A stretch of 64,000 bases of DNA from an uncultured Allomuricauda sp. (lineage in GTDB: Bacteria > Bacteroidota > Bacteroidia > Flavobacteriales > Flavobacteriaceae), in the NCBI RefSeq assembly GCF_947501165.1, contig NZ_CANMUU010000001.1, positions 310,001-374,000 on the forward strand. The letters are read 5' to 3'. The first letter of the stretch is position 1. Every line of letters begins with the position of its first letter. Made by a program: the position numbers and the translations under genes. Below the pieces are notes generated by a model that saw only the letters and a list, made by a program, of their open reading frames with translations, searched no databases and was not told the origin of the DNA. This document shows, one piece after another, positions 34,200-43,939 of the stretch.

Positions 34200-35984
34200 A
34201 TGCGATGGATAGGTCTCATAACTATATTCCTACTTTTTTTCCACTCTTATGGTCAAGAAGACTTTTTGGCCAAGCAATATTTTAATGATGGAGAATACGA
34301 AAAGGCAGTTGTTTTTTTCGAAAAACTGACTAAAAAAAATCCACGAAGAACCGACTATGGCGAAGGTCTGGTAGCTTGCTACCAACAATTGGAACGCTAT
34401 GGAGATGCCGAGAGTTTTCTTCTAAAAAAAGTTGAGGACTCATATGCTTTTCCCACTTTTTTTATTGAACTGGGTTATAACTATGCACTACAGAATCAAC
34501 CCGAAAAGGCAAATGAATATTATGAAAAGGCCCTGTTGAAGATTGATGAAAATCCAAATTTTGGATATAGCGTAGGGTATCGTTTCCAAAAATACGCTCT
34601 TTTGGATCAAGCGATTAAAGCGTACTCCAGAGCTATGGATTTGAAGCCAGATTTGAACTATGATTTTCAATTGGCCCGAATATATGGTGAACAGGGCGAT
34701 ATTGAAAAAATGTATCAGGCTTATCTAAATCTAATAGTTGACGGAAGAACATCAAGGTCAAACGTCCTACGAAACATTGACGAGTTTATTTCTGAAGATG
34801 CTACCCAGCCAAATAATGTTACACTTAGAAAGGTATTACTACGAAATGCCCAAAAGAATCCAGATGTACTTTGGAACGAACTCTTAAGCTGGCTGTTTAT
34901 CCAACAGAAACAATACAAAAGTGCATTTAACCAAGAAAAGGCTATTTTCAAACGTTCCGAGATATCTACGATGGACCGACTGGAAAGCCTGGGTAATATT
35001 GCTTTGGAAGATAAGGATACTACCAGCGCTGTGGATGTTTTTGAATTTATTGTTCAAAATGCAAATGATCCGGTCACAAAGCTTAATGCGCATTTAAATC
35101 TTATTGACATTGAGTTAATGGAAAACAACTCAAAAACTTTGACATCAGCAGAAAAAAAATACCAAGATTTGATTTCCGAATACGGCAATCAAAGTCAGAC
35201 CCAACAACTACAGATTGCCTATGCTAATTTTTTGACCTTTAAGAAGAACACTCCAAAACCCGCCATAACCATGTTGAAGAAAAGTCTTGAGCTTCCTATG
35301 GGGCGAATGCCTAAAGCGTATATTAAAATGGCGTTGGGAGATATTTTGGTTTATGACCGGAAGTTTAATCAAGCCCTCATCTATTTCACCCAGATTCAAA
35401 AAAGTCTCAAGAATGATGTTTTGGGGCAGGATGCACGTTATAAAGTGGCACAGACAAGCTTCTACAAAGGCGATTTTGATTGGGCATTAACCCAACTTAA
35501 AGTTTTACGAGGTTCTACTTCACAGCTTATTGCCAATGATGCCATGCAACTAAGTCTGCTTATCTCTGATAATTCGCTGGAAGATTCAACCCAAACCGCA
35601 CTCAAAAAATATGCACGAGCCGATTTGCTTGCCTATCAGAATAAAACCAATGAAGCCATTGAGGCTTTGGAAGATATTCTTCAAAATCATAAAGGCGAAA
35701 AAATTGAGGATGAGGCATTGCTAAAACAAGGTGAATTGCTTCAAAGCATCAGCAAAAACAAAGATGCCGAATTCAATTACAAAAAAATTACGGAGTTCTA
35801 TGCTGATGGTATTTTAGCAGACGATGCGCACTTTGCTTTGGGTGAGCTATATCGAAATCAGTTGAACGAGCCTGAAAATGCCAAAATCCATTACGAAAAG
35901 ATTATTTATAACTATCAAGACAGTTATTACTTTCCCAAAGCAAGAAAACATTTTAGAAGGTTACGAGGGGATATCATTAACTAA
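34200..35984 (+). CDS. Secreted tetratricopeptide-repeat protein
   Basis: This 594-residue protein has a signal peptide (about 1-18, FHSYGQ). It consists almost wholly of TPR-type helical hairpins, for example QYFNDGEYEKAVVFFEKL, YALQNQPEKANEYYEKAL, LLDQAIKAYSRAMDLKP, and near the end LGELYRNQLNEPENAKIHYE. It has no catalytic motif. Such periplasmic TPR proteins near serS and rsmA are common in Flavobacteriaceae and act as scaffolds; the partner is unknown. Confidence 0.85.
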   Translation: MRWIGLITIFLLFFHSYGQEDFLAKQYFNDGEYEKAVVFFEKLTKKNPRRTDYGEGLVACYQQLERYGDAESFLLKKVEDSYAFPTFFIELGYNYALQNQPEKANEYYEKALLKIDENPNFGYSVGYRFQKYALLDQAIKAYSRAMDLKPDLNYDFQLARIYGEQGDIEKMYQAYLNLIVDGRTSRSNVLRNIDEFISEDATQPNNVTLRKVLLRNAQKNPDVLWNELLSWLFIQQKQYKSAFNQEKAIFKRSEISTMDRLESLGNIALEDKDTTSAVDVFEFIVQNANDPVTKLNAHLNLIDIELMENNSKTLTSAEKKYQDLISEYGNQSQTQQLQIAYANFLTFKKNTPKPAITMLKKSLELPMGRMPKAYIKMALGDILVYDRKFNQALIYFTQIQKSLKNDVLGQDARYKVAQTSFYKGDFDWALTQLKVLRGSTSQLIANDAMQLSLLISDNSLEDSTQTALKKYARADLLAYQNKTNEAIEALEDILQNHKGEKIEDEALLKQGELLQSISKNKDAEFNYKKITEFYADGILADDAHFALGELYRNQLNEPENAKIHYEKIIYNYQDSYYFPKARKHFRRLRGDIIN

Positions 35985-36018
35985 TTCTCCCTACTTTTAG
36001 AACGTAAAGATTCCTTCC

Positions 36019-36336
36019 ATGCTCATTTATAATGTCACTATCAATATAGATAACTCCGTCCACGATCATTGGCTTAATTGGATGAGGGATAAGCATATTC
36101 CAGATATGTTAGCCACAGGTAAGTTCTCCCATGCCAAGATGACCCGAATTTTGGTAGAGGAGGAAATGGGTGGAACTTCGTATTCAATACAATACACAAC
36201 CAAGGATCGGTCAACTCTTGAAGCATATTATAAAGAAGATGCCGAAAGACTGCGTAAAGATGGATTAAAGCTTTTTGCCGATAAGTTCGTAGCTTTTAGA
36301 ACCGAACTTGAAGTAGTAAGTCAGCAGATTCCGTAG
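36019..36336 (+). CDS. DUF4286-family protein
   Basis: This 105-residue cytosolic protein has the sequence MLIYNVTINIDNSVHDHWLNW and the later HIPDMLATGKF ... YSIQYT, typical of DUF4286 (a small ferredoxin-like alpha/beta fold). The gene sits between a TPR gene and rsmA in the same direction, an arrangement seen in related bacteria. No biochemical role is known. Confidence 0.88.
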   Translation: MLIYNVTINIDNSVHDHWLNWMRDKHIPDMLATGKFSHAKMTRILVEEEMGGTSYSIQYTTKDRSTLEAYYKEDAERLRKDGLKLFADKFVAFRTELEVVSQQIP

Positions 36337-36402
36337 AGTACTGGTTCAAAACTGACGGGAACCCATTATCAAAAACTCCAAGTAACTCACAAAAAAAGTA
36401 CC

Positions 36403-37254
36403 GTGTCCAAAAAGAAGAAAAAAAAACCTATTAAAACTGGACATGACCAAAACCTAGTCAAGGCAAAGAAACATCTGGGTCAACATTTTTTGAAAGACGA
36501 GGTGATTGCCCAGCAAATTGCCGACACGCTATCCCTAAATGGATATACCAACGTTGTAGAGATTGGCCCTGGCATGGGTGTATTGACAAAATACCTTCTT
36601 TTGAGAGACTTGGATTTAGTGGCCATGGATTTGGATGCTGAATCCATAGTGTATCTCAACCATAGTTTTCCGCTGGAATATCCCAAAGTCTTGGAAAAGA
36701 ATAGCAGGCTTAATGTAATTGAGGCCGATTTTCTAAAATTCGACTTGAAACAACTCTATGGCAACGAGCAATTCGCCGTAACCGGCAATTTTCCTTATAA
36801 TATTTCGAGCCAAATTGTTTTCAAAGTGTTGGAAATGCGCAACCAAATACCTGAATTTTCTGGAATGTTCCAAAAGGAGGTTGCCCAACGCATATGTGAA
36901 AAATCAGGAAGTAAGACTTATGGGATTTTATCTGTACTTGTGCAAGCCTTTTATCATGCGGAATATCTTTTTACAGTGCATCCACAAGTGTTTGACCCCC
37001 CTCCAAAAGTTCAATCCGGAGTTTTACGGCTTACCCGCAAAGATGAATTTAAGTTACCTTGCGACGAGCATCTTTTCTTCAAAGTGGTCAAAGCCGCTTT
37101 TAACCAAAGGAGAAAGACCTTGCGCAACAGCCTTAAAACCTTTAATCTCTCTGATAATCTAAAAGAAGATACTATCTTTGGTCAGCGTCCTGAGCAGCTA
37201 GATGTAGCTGATTTTGTTTCACTGACCCAACAGATAGCCAATGACTCCGTTTAA
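36403..37254 (+). CDS. rsmA: 16S rRNA (adenine1518-N6/adenine1519-N6)-dimethyltransferase
   Basis: This 283-residue enzyme dimethylates two adjacent adenines near the 3' end of 16S rRNA. It starts at GTG 36403 with a lysine-rich tail ([10 protein letters not shown]) before [11 protein letters not shown]. The SAM-binding motif [16 protein letters not shown], the acidic strand [10 protein letters not shown] and the catalytic [12 protein letters not shown] are all present. The last 14 nt overlap the mgtE start. Confidence 0.96.
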   Translation: MSKKKKKKPIKTGHDQNLVKAKKHLGQHFLKDEVIAQQIADTLSLNGYTNVVEIGPGMGVLTKYLLLRDLDLVAMDLDAESIVYLNHSFPLEYPKVLEKNSRLNVIEADFLKFDLKQLYGNEQFAVTGNFPYNISSQIVFKVLEMRNQIPEFSGMFQKEVAQRICEKSGSKTYGILSVLVQAFYHAEYLFTVHPQVFDPPPKVQSGVLRLTRKDEFKLPCDEHLFFKVVKAAFNQRRKTLRNSLKTFNLSDNLKEDTIFGQRPEQLDVADFVSLTQQIANDSV

Positions 37255-38593
37255 ACTCACAGACGAGCTTCTAGCTGAAATCCAACAACTTATCGCAGAC
37301 CAAAAAAATGTGGATTTGCGAGCTATGATGAAGGAATTTCACTATGCGGATATCGCTGAAATTGCCGATGAGCTTGAAGTGGATGAGGCCACCTACCTTA
37401 TCAAACTTTTGGACAGCGAAAAAACCTCGGATATCCTTGCAGAGATGGATGAAGATGTTCGGGAAGCGGTTCTTAACAATCTCTCCGTAAAAGAGATTGC
37501 AGGAGAATTGGAGGAATTGGACACTGATGATGCCGCAGATATTGTCAGTGAGCTGCCTAAGGATATCATTCAGGAAGTCATCTCCGAAATTGAGGACAAG
37601 GAGCACGCAAAGGATATCGTTGACCTTTTGCGTTACGATGAAGACACCGCAGGGGGACTTATGGCAAAAGAGCTGGTTCAAGTCAATGAAAACTGGAATG
37701 TGCTCACCTGCGTGAAAGAAATGCGGGCTCAAGCTGAAAATGTAACCCGTGTTCATTCTATTTATGTCGTAGATGAAGAAGGCAAACTCAAAGGCAGACT
37801 CTCTTTAAAAGACCTTTTAACCACATCTACCAAAACACATATTAAAGACGTTTATATTCCGAAGGTAGATTCGGTAACGGTAAACGAAAAGGGTGAAGAC
37901 GTAGCCAAAATCATGTCCAAGTACGATTTGGAAGCTATCCCCGTAGTGGACGAAATTGGTCGCTTGGTAGGACGTATTACAATTGACGATATTGTAGATG
38001 TAATCCGTGAAGAAGCGGATAAGGATTATCAATTGGCTGCTGGTATTTCGCAAGATGTTGAGGCAGATGACAGCATTTGGGAACTGACCCGAGCCCGCCT
38101 CCCTTGGTTGATTTTAGGCTTGTTCGGTGGATTGGGCGCAGCGGCCATAATGGGAGGTTTTGAAGAGATGATAGCCCAACATGCCATACTCTTTTTCTTT
38201 ACTCCACTTATTGCGGCAATGGCCGGTAATGTGGGCGTGCAGTCCAGCGCAATCATAGTACAAGGTTTGGCTAATGATGACCTTAAGGGAAGTGTTGGAA
38301 ATCGCCTGTGGAAAGAAATGCTTTTGGCCCTTTTAAATGGATTGATTCTTGCCATTTTACTGCTATTTTTCACTTGGGTTTGGAAAGGAGACTTATCAAC
38401 AGCATTGGCTATTTCGATTTCTTTAGTTGTTGTGATTGTAGTAGCAGGAATAATCGGCACTTTTATACCACTCTTTTTAAACCAACGTGGAATTGATCCT
38501 GCTATAGCGACTGGACCTTTTATTACAACAAGTAATGATATTTTCGGAATCCTAATCTATTTCTGGATTGCAAAAATTATTTTAGGAATCTAA
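37241..38593 (+). CDS. mgtE: Magnesium transporter MgtE
   Basis: This 450-residue channel has a cytosolic N domain (about 1-130, with the repeats [18 protein letters not shown] and [14 protein letters not shown]). Two CBS domains follow (about 130-255: [31 protein letters not shown]). Next is a five-helix membrane domain containing [17 protein letters not shown] and the C-terminal [19 protein letters not shown]. The N and CBS domains sense intracellular magnesium. Its start lies within the rsmA end. Confidence 0.96.
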   Translation: MTPFKLTDELLAEIQQLIADQKNVDLRAMMKEFHYADIAEIADELEVDEATYLIKLLDSEKTSDILAEMDEDVREAVLNNLSVKEIAGELEELDTDDAADIVSELPKDIIQEVISEIEDKEHAKDIVDLLRYDEDTAGGLMAKELVQVNENWNVLTCVKEMRAQAENVTRVHSIYVVDEEGKLKGRLSLKDLLTTSTKTHIKDVYIPKVDSVTVNEKGEDVAKIMSKYDLEAIPVVDEIGRLVGRITIDDIVDVIREEADKDYQLAAGISQDVEADDSIWELTRARLPWLILGLFGGLGAAAIMGGFEEMIAQHAILFFFTPLIAAMAGNVGVQSSAIIVQGLANDDLKGSVGNRLWKEMLLALLNGLILAILLLFFTWVWKGDLSTALAISISLVVVIVVAGIIGTFIPLFLNQRGIDPAIATGPFITTSNDIFGILIYFWIAKIILGI

Positions 38594-38606
38594 ATTAGCT
38601 CTTCAT

Positions 38607-38972
38607 ATGAAACCTATCAATCTAAAGGAAAAACATGCTGCCTTTTCAAAACAATGGCATCCCCACCAAATTGCCACAGTGGATGACATGCAAGTAATCT
38701 TGGCCAAAGTACAGGGCGAATTTGTTTGGCATTCCCATGATGATGAAGACGAACTTTTTCAAGTCCTAAAAGGGACCTTGTACATGAAGTTTCGGGACAG
38801 AACGGAAGTAGTAAGGGAAGGCGAAATTATTGTTGTGCCCAAAGGGGTGGAGCATTGTCCTTCAACAAAAGATGGTGAGGAAGTTCATTTATTGCTTTTT
38901 GAAAAACAAAACACGGCGCATACGGGCAATGTGAAACACGAAATGACCCAGACGGAGTATCCTAAGATTTAG
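38607..38972 (+). CDS. Cupin-domain protein
   Basis: This 121-residue single-domain cupin has motif 1 HSHDDEDELFQVLKGTLYM and motif 2 VPKGVEHCPS. The histidines and glutamate (HxH...E, then H) can bind a metal. Small cupins of this kind have varied roles and none can be assigned here. It is followed by a strong hairpin terminator and lies 13 nt after mgtE. Confidence 0.85.
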   Translation: MKPINLKEKHAAFSKQWHPHQIATVDDMQVILAKVQGEFVWHSHDDEDELFQVLKGTLYMKFRDRTEVVREGEIIVVPKGVEHCPSTKDGEEVHLLLFEKQNTAHTGNVKHEMTQTEYPKI

Positions 38973-38990
38973 ATTATTTGCAAAACAAAA

Positions 38991-39018
38991 AACTGATGGT
39001 ACCTAAGCACCATCAGTT
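38991..39018. terminator. Bidirectional terminator between cupin and NHL genes
   Basis: A 10-bp perfect stem (AACTGATGGT with ACCATCAGTT) and an 8-nt loop lie between convergent genes. A-rich and T-rich flanks lie on either side. Confidence 0.75.
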
Positions 39019-39039
39019 TAAAATAATGACTGGTAATCC

Positions 39040-39978
39040 CTATTTGAATTTTATTGCCCTTAGCCCACCTCCAGAAGCGAACTCTGAGATATAGAGCACT
39101 TTTCGTAGCGGATCTGCAGCAATACCATTTGGAGAGGCAAAAGAAGCTTCCTCCAATGATCCGTCAATTGTTCCCGATTGCCCATTCCCGGCAAATATGG
39201 ACATATCGCCAGACAAGGTAACTCGGTAAATCACATTTTCCCCGATAGCGGTAACGAAAAGCGACCCAGCAAAATAGGTTAGGTATCCAATAACAAAATC
39301 ATCCACCACCGTCGGCAGGGTAGCCAGAAGTTCTATGGTACCGTTCCTTTTAATTTTTAATATCTCCCCTGTAACAAAGTTACCAACGTAGAGATTACCC
39401 TTGATGTCAAAATCTATTCCCACTGAACCACCAAGACGTGCATCTTCTGCAAACACAGTTGCTTCACCTTGAGGAGTTACTTTATGAACCCCGGGGAAAC
39501 TGAAATTTGAAACGTAGGCATTGCCTTTACTATCCAAAGTAAGTCCTGAAGGGAATCCTGGCAAAGTAGCAAGTATGGTTCGGGTACCATCTGGTGACAC
39601 CTTGAGCACATCTGCTTCGGTGGTACCATCATTTTGGGCAGTGAAACGGATATTGTTCACAACATAGATGTTTCCATGTCGGTCCACTGCATTTCCTGTT
39701 GGAGCCAAAACACTATCGACAGCAATTTCAAAATCTCCAGTTTTGGGCATTGTTCTTAGCACTTCGGTTCCTGAGAAATTACCAAAATTGCTGGTCAAAA
39801 CATTTCCTTGTCGGTCAATGGACACACCATCATTGCCAAGGAAGTTAGGGACAATGGTTTCCACTGTTGCCTTTTCCGAAATTTTTCCAATAAAGTCATC
39901 CGTGCATGATGACATGAAAAGTAGGAATACGGAAAAAACCATACTTCCTTTTAATGCATTGAGTTTGATTGTTTTCAT
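39040..39978 (-). CDS. NHL/SMP-30-type beta-propeller lipoprotein
   Basis: This 312-residue protein has a lipobox MSSC (Cys25), followed by TDDFIG, an acidic motif similar to Flavobacterium surface-export signals. Repeated blades of the form SIDRQGNVLTSNFGNF, AVDRHGNIYVVNN, TLDSKGNAYVSNFSF and DFDIKGNLYVGNFVTG mark a six-bladed NHL/gluconolactonase-like propeller. It ends in GIAADPLRKVLYISEF. It is exported and probably surface-exposed; the ligand or substrate is unknown. Confidence 0.85.
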   Translation of the reverse strand: MKTIKLNALKGSMVFSVFLLFMSSCTDDFIGKISEKATVETIVPNFLGNDGVSIDRQGNVLTSNFGNFSGTEVLRTMPKTGDFEIAVDSVLAPTGNAVDRHGNIYVVNNIRFTAQNDGTTEADVLKVSPDGTRTILATLPGFPSGLTLDSKGNAYVSNFSFPGVHKVTPQGEATVFAEDARLGGSVGIDFDIKGNLYVGNFVTGEILKIKRNGTIELLATLPTVVDDFVIGYLTYFAGSLFVTAIGENVIYRVTLSGDMSIFAGNGQSGTIDGSLEEASFASPNGIAADPLRKVLYISEFASGGGLRAIKFK

Positions 39979-40202
39979 GAGGTTTTTCTTTAAAGTTTAT
40001 AGCGAGTTTAAAAGAAAAGCCGTGGCCAATCGCCCCAATGTATACAGCGGAACAAAATACACCTCCCATTTATACAAAGAAAATGGAAGGTGTACGGTAC
40101 AGAACAGATCTAAATACCTTCTGAAGGATTAACTTTGAGTTGAACCCAACTTATTATGAAATAGAAAGACTATTGTAGATCTATTTATGTTTTAGTTTAA
40201 GT

Positions 40203-41747
40203 TTATTTACAGGAGCTGTTGTAGAAATCAATCAGTATTTTGATCTCCTCCAAATCTTGAAAACTAGATTCGTCATAACTGCCAGAGTTATACTCACAGC
40301 CCCCCATGTAATCCTTCAATTTTGAAGCTTTCTTCTCTTCTTTGATCAAAGCTCCAAACGCAAAGCTAAATGCCTTTTCTTGACCATCGGTCTTAAGATA
40401 ATACTGTCCACCTTTAGGAGACTGATACACAGAAGCCTTGCCTTCTTTATAAACTTCTTTCATAAAAAGTCCTCCAGAACCTCCAATTGATATGGCATCA
40501 TCGCTTGTGGCAAGAAGCCCATTGCTCTTTACCTTTATAGCCTCAAACCAAGTTTCTTCACCACTTTCTTCAAACACACAAAATCTAACCCCACTTTTGG
40601 CGGAAAGGGTCTTTATGCGTTTCTTGTCTTTTTCATTGATGTATGATACTTTGACCTTCTTCCCAAATTCGTCTCCATTCAAGTTTACCACGGTACCTGC
40701 AGATTCTGGACTGTTTGGATTAGGTATATCATCAAAAAGTACCGTTATTTCTCCCTCGTACCGAACTCCCTTTTCGTCCAAGGCATATCCCTTCTTATCG
40801 TAGATATTGGACGAATTTGCCTTAGCTACTTCATATTCTTTTTGTGCTTCTGCCCTTATCTCCGCGTTAGCTTGAGCTACAGATTCCTTGGCGCTATGGC
40901 CCAATTCTATACCGCGTGTGTGCAACCAACGTACGGCTTCCACAAGAAAATCTTTGGTTGCGTATTTGTCCGTTGCGCTGAAACGATTTCTTGTTTTATA
41001 GGTTATAGGATTTGTTAGCAATTGGGAAACTATGTTCACAACCCCAAAAGCATCTTGGGTTATTGTCCCTATCTTTATATTGTCCAAATCTCGTACTACT
41101 AGGGAAGTTGGGTCTGAAAATCTATAACTCCCTATCATATTCTCAATAACATCAGCATTACGCTTTCTGTCATCCACCGATGAGGACGTATAGGGAATCC
41201 CACCTCTAAAAATTCTTTTATAATCGGGATCAACTGCAATGCCCAAACTGGCTGTTTGCGCAAATTTAGCTCCTGCTTCTCTTTCTTGAGCCACTATCTG
41301 ATCATATTCTTCTTTGCTCTCCCTCTCCCTTTTTTGACCAAAATAATCTCCAATTGCATCTTGATTTACTTTTCCAGATGCATCAAAAAAATTCATTCTC
41401 TTCATTAAAAATTCTGCAATGGCTTTTCTGTAATTCAAAGTGAAGGAAACATACTCCATGTCTACTTCATTTTCAAAAGCAGCACCTTCTTTTGAAAGTA
41501 CAAGCCACTCATATTTGTTACTTTCATTTACTTCATCTAAAAAATAATCTACGGTTACAAAGATTTCTCCCGTTGCACTATCTGTAAAAGTGTAAATTGT
41601 GTTATTATCAACCTTATTTTCAGTAACCCGTAAAGGGGTTTCCTGCTTGTCAATTACAATGACATCTTTCTTCACTTTTACTTTCTGCGCAAACGCACCT
41701 AGTGAAATAACTGCAAATGCGATACTGGCAATACTTTTTTTGCTCAT
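40203..41747 (-). CDS. Secreted protein of unknown function (514 aa)
   Basis: The signal peptide (SKKSIASIAFAVISLGAFAQ) is clear. The mature protein starts with a basic, valine-rich strand (KVKVKKDVIVIDKQE) and a beta segment (NTIYTFTDSATGEIFVTVDY). A helical region with a charged stretch follows (KRERESKEEYDQIVAQERE). The C-terminal half is beta-rich, with repeated KKGYALDEKGVRYEGEITV-like lines reminiscent of MORN-type or stress-related secreted proteins. It ends with cysteines (GGCEYNSGS and SSCK). I do not recognise the family. It is preceded by a 223-bp divergent region with the 41971 gene. Confidence 0.6.
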   Translation of the reverse strand: MSKKSIASIAFAVISLGAFAQKVKVKKDVIVIDKQETPLRVTENKVDNNTIYTFTDSATGEIFVTVDYFLDEVNESNKYEWLVLSKEGAAFENEVDMEYVSFTLNYRKAIAEFLMKRMNFFDASGKVNQDAIGDYFGQKRERESKEEYDQIVAQEREAGAKFAQTASLGIAVDPDYKRIFRGGIPYTSSSVDDRKRNADVIENMIGSYRFSDPTSLVVRDLDNIKIGTITQDAFGVVNIVSQLLTNPITYKTRNRFSATDKYATKDFLVEAVRWLHTRGIELGHSAKESVAQANAEIRAEAQKEYEVAKANSSNIYDKKGYALDEKGVRYEGEITVLFDDIPNPNSPESAGTVVNLNGDEFGKKVKVSYINEKDKKRIKTLSAKSGVRFCVFEESGEETWFEAIKVKSNGLLATSDDAISIGGSGGLFMKEVYKEGKASVYQSPKGGQYYLKTDGQEKAFSFAFGALIKEEKKASKLKDYMGGCEYNSGSYDESSFQDLEEIKILIDFYNSSCK

Positions 41748-41970
41748 AATTTAATCTTGGTATATAGTTTTGATTTCTTGATTGTTCTACCCAATGGAAG
41801 AATTCAATCTGGTGGTATTAACATTTTTTTTCTGTCAAAATTGCCTAATGATTAAGAAAAACAGGGCAGTACTTTGATAAAATTCGACCGAATCTATATA
41901 GAACTACTTTCAACTCTTCTGACTTTGATATTTATTCGGAAATTGTAAATTGCGACAAGACGATTATTTT

Positions 41971-42903
41971 ATGAAAGTACTCCACCTGGATACCAACCAT
42001 CCTCTTCTAATAGATCAATTAGCGGCATTGGGCTTTGAAAACCATGAAGATTATACCTCCTCTAAAGAAGAGATAGAAAAGAAGATACATGAATATGATG
42101 GTGTGATTATCCGAAGTAGGTTTACCATAGATCAGCAGTTTTTGGATAAGGCAACTAACTTAAAGTTTATTGGTCGTGTAGGTGCTGGTCTTGAAAATAT
42201 TGATGTAAAACATGCCAAGCAAAAAGATATCTTCCTGGCTTCAGCACCCGAAGGAAACCGAAATGCCGTAGGTGAACACGCCCTTGGCATGTTACTGTCA
42301 TTGCTAAACAAATTGAACAAGGCGCATAGAGAAGTTAGAAAAGGAAAATGGGACAGAGAAGGTAATAGAGGCGTAGAATTGGATGGTAAGACTGTAGGTA
42401 TATTGGGCTACGGAAATATGGGAAAGGCTTTTGCCAAAAAATTAATGGGTTTTGACGTTGAAATCATTTGCTACGACATTATTGGCGGAGTTGGTGATGA
42501 AAACGCACGACAAGTTGGGATTATGGAATTCCAGCAAAAATCCGATGTGGTTAGTTTGCATGTTCCCCAAACCGAATCTACTTTGGGTATGATCAATACA
42601 GATTTCATTGAAGGATTCCACAAACCTTTCTGGTTTTTGAATACTGCCCGAGGCAAATGTGTAGTGACAGAAGATTTGGTCAAAGGCCTAAAAACTGGTA
42701 AGATATTAGGTGCTGGATTGGATGTTTTGGAATATGAGAAAAAGTCATTTGAAAACATGTTCGTGCAAAGACCAAAGGCTTTTAAATATTTGAGAAAGGC
42801 TAAGAACGTCATGCTGTCGCCTCATGTTGCGGGCTGGACCTTTGAAAGCAAGGAAAAATTGGCCCAAACTATTGTTGACAAAATCAAAGAGCGCTTTTGC
42901 TAA
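41971..42903 (+). CDS. D-2-hydroxyacid dehydrogenase (3-phosphoglycerate dehydrogenase-like)
   Basis: The ATG at 41971 gives 310 residues (MKVLHLDTNHP); a TTG seven codons upstream is rejected. The Rossmann motif GILGYGNMGKAFAKKL, the catalytic arginine in NTARGKCV, the glutamate region LDVLEYEKKSFE and the histidine in LSPHVAGWT are present. It lacks the C-terminal ACT domain of long SerA enzymes, which is common in Bacteroidetes. The substrate may be 3-phosphoglycerate or another 2-hydroxyacid. Confidence 0.88.
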   Translation: MKVLHLDTNHPLLIDQLAALGFENHEDYTSSKEEIEKKIHEYDGVIIRSRFTIDQQFLDKATNLKFIGRVGAGLENIDVKHAKQKDIFLASAPEGNRNAVGEHALGMLLSLLNKLNKAHREVRKGKWDREGNRGVELDGKTVGILGYGNMGKAFAKKLMGFDVEIICYDIIGGVGDENARQVGIMEFQQKSDVVSLHVPQTESTLGMINTDFIEGFHKPFWFLNTARGKCVVTEDLVKGLKTGKILGAGLDVLEYEKKSFENMFVQRPKAFKYLRKAKNVMLSPHVAGWTFESKEKLAQTIVDKIKERFC

Positions 42904-42912
42904 ATTTATGAT

Positions 42913-43329
42913 GTGAAAAAAACCGTATTTGTTTTTTCTTCCCTCATCGTAGCTCTGCTCGTTCTATTCAAATTAAGTGAGTATTCATATCGTTCGGGCA
43001 ATCTCAACATTGAGCTGCTACTTTCTGCCATTGCCATTCTATTTTTTATTATTGGTATTTATATAAATAAAAAGGGACTTGTAAAAAGGGGGGCAAACCC
43101 GTTTGAGATAGATTTTAAGAAATTGGAAACCCTTGGTATTAGCCAGAGAGAATACGAAGTATTGCAACAAGTGGTAAAAGGATTATCCAATAAAGAGATT
43201 GGGGAAAAACTACATCTTTCCGAAAGTACCATCAAAACCCATGTCTCCAATTTATTGGTAAAGCTGGATGCCAAGCGCAGAACCCAGGCAATTCAGAAGG
43301 CAAAAGAACTGAAAATCATTTCCGAATAG
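42913..43329 (+). CDS. Membrane-anchored LuxR-type HTH regulator
   Basis: This 138-residue protein starts at GTG 42913. Two hydrophobic helices (about 3-18 and 32-50) anchor it. The C-terminal LuxR/GerE helix-turn-helix (about 74-135) reads ISQREYEVLQQVVKGLSNKE, LHLSESTIKTHVSNLLVKL. There is no receiver domain. It is followed by a 12-bp-arm inverted repeat and a DUF4199 membrane gene, a pairing that recurs in Flavobacteriaceae. It probably controls that gene. Confidence 0.87.
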   Translation: MKKTVFVFSSLIVALLVLFKLSEYSYRSGNLNIELLLSAIAILFFIIGIYINKKGLVKRGANPFEIDFKKLETLGISQREYEVLQQVVKGLSNKEIGEKLHLSESTIKTHVSNLLVKLDAKRRTQAIQKAKELKIISE

Positions 43330-43337
43330 CTCTTTTG

Positions 43338-43369
43338 TACTAAAGTACCATGCTTTTGGTACTTTAGTA
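43338..43369. promoter_or_regulatory. Inverted repeat between the LuxR-type and DUF4199 genes
   Basis: TACTAAAGTACC (43338-43349) and GGTACTTTAGTA (43358-43369) are perfect inverted copies separated by 8 nt. No T-run follows, so an operator for the adjacent LuxR-type regulator is more likely than a terminator; an attenuator is possible. Confidence 0.5.
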
Positions 43370-43425
43370 TGAGACCCAAAACTCCATCTCCCTTTAATTT
43401 TGAGCTAAACTTAAAACTGAACTCT

Positions 43426-43932
43426 ATGAAAAAAACAGTAATCAAATACGGTACATATGGCGCAATTGCCATTTGCGGTCTTTTTTTGATCAGTTGGTTT
43501 ATACTTGATGATTTGCCTTTATCTACCCAAGAAGCTCTTGGGTATCTTTCCATGATTTTATCCCTAAGTTTTGTCTTTTTTGGAATAAAGCATTATCGTG
43601 ACAGGGAAAATGAAGGAAAGGTCAGTTTTAAAAACGCATTGGTGATAGGTCTGCTCATCAGTCTTATCACCGCTGTAGTATTTGGAGTCTTGGATGTCAT
43701 CTATACCGAAGTCCTGAATCCTGAATTTATGGATACGTACTACTCAGAAACATTGAAGACCATGGAAGAAACCATGTCAGCTGAAGAGTTTAAACTAAAG
43801 AAAGCGGAAATGGACGCTCAATTGGAGATATTTGCCAATCCTCTAATGACATTTGTTCTTATGTTATTGACCGTTTTTGTGATTGGATTTATTGTTTCAT
43901 TACTTTCTGCACTGATATTGCAACGAAAATAA
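43426..43932 (+). CDS. DUF4199-family membrane protein
   Basis: The ATG at 43426 gives 168 residues; the frame is open upstream into the inverted repeat. Four hydrophobic helices are visible (YGAIAICGLFLISWFIL, LGYLSMILSLSFVFFGIKHY, ALVIGLLISLITAVVFGVLDVIY, and the C-terminal FVLMLLTVFVIGFIVSLLSALIL). The segment KHYRDRENEGKVSFKNAL is typical of DUF4199. The function of this family is unknown; the neighbouring LuxR-type protein is its likely regulator. Confidence 0.88.
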   Translation: MKKTVIKYGTYGAIAICGLFLISWFILDDLPLSTQEALGYLSMILSLSFVFFGIKHYRDRENEGKVSFKNALVIGLLISLITAVVFGVLDVIYTEVLNPEFMDTYYSETLKTMEETMSAEEFKLKKAEMDAQLEIFANPLMTFVLMLLTVFVIGFIVSLLSALILQRK

Positions 43933-43939
43933 TTCTATC

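Noticed and set aside
41950-41970. TTG start for the 2-hydroxyacid dehydrogenase
   Set aside because: The ATG at 41971 gives the usual N-terminus, and the added seven residues have no family support.
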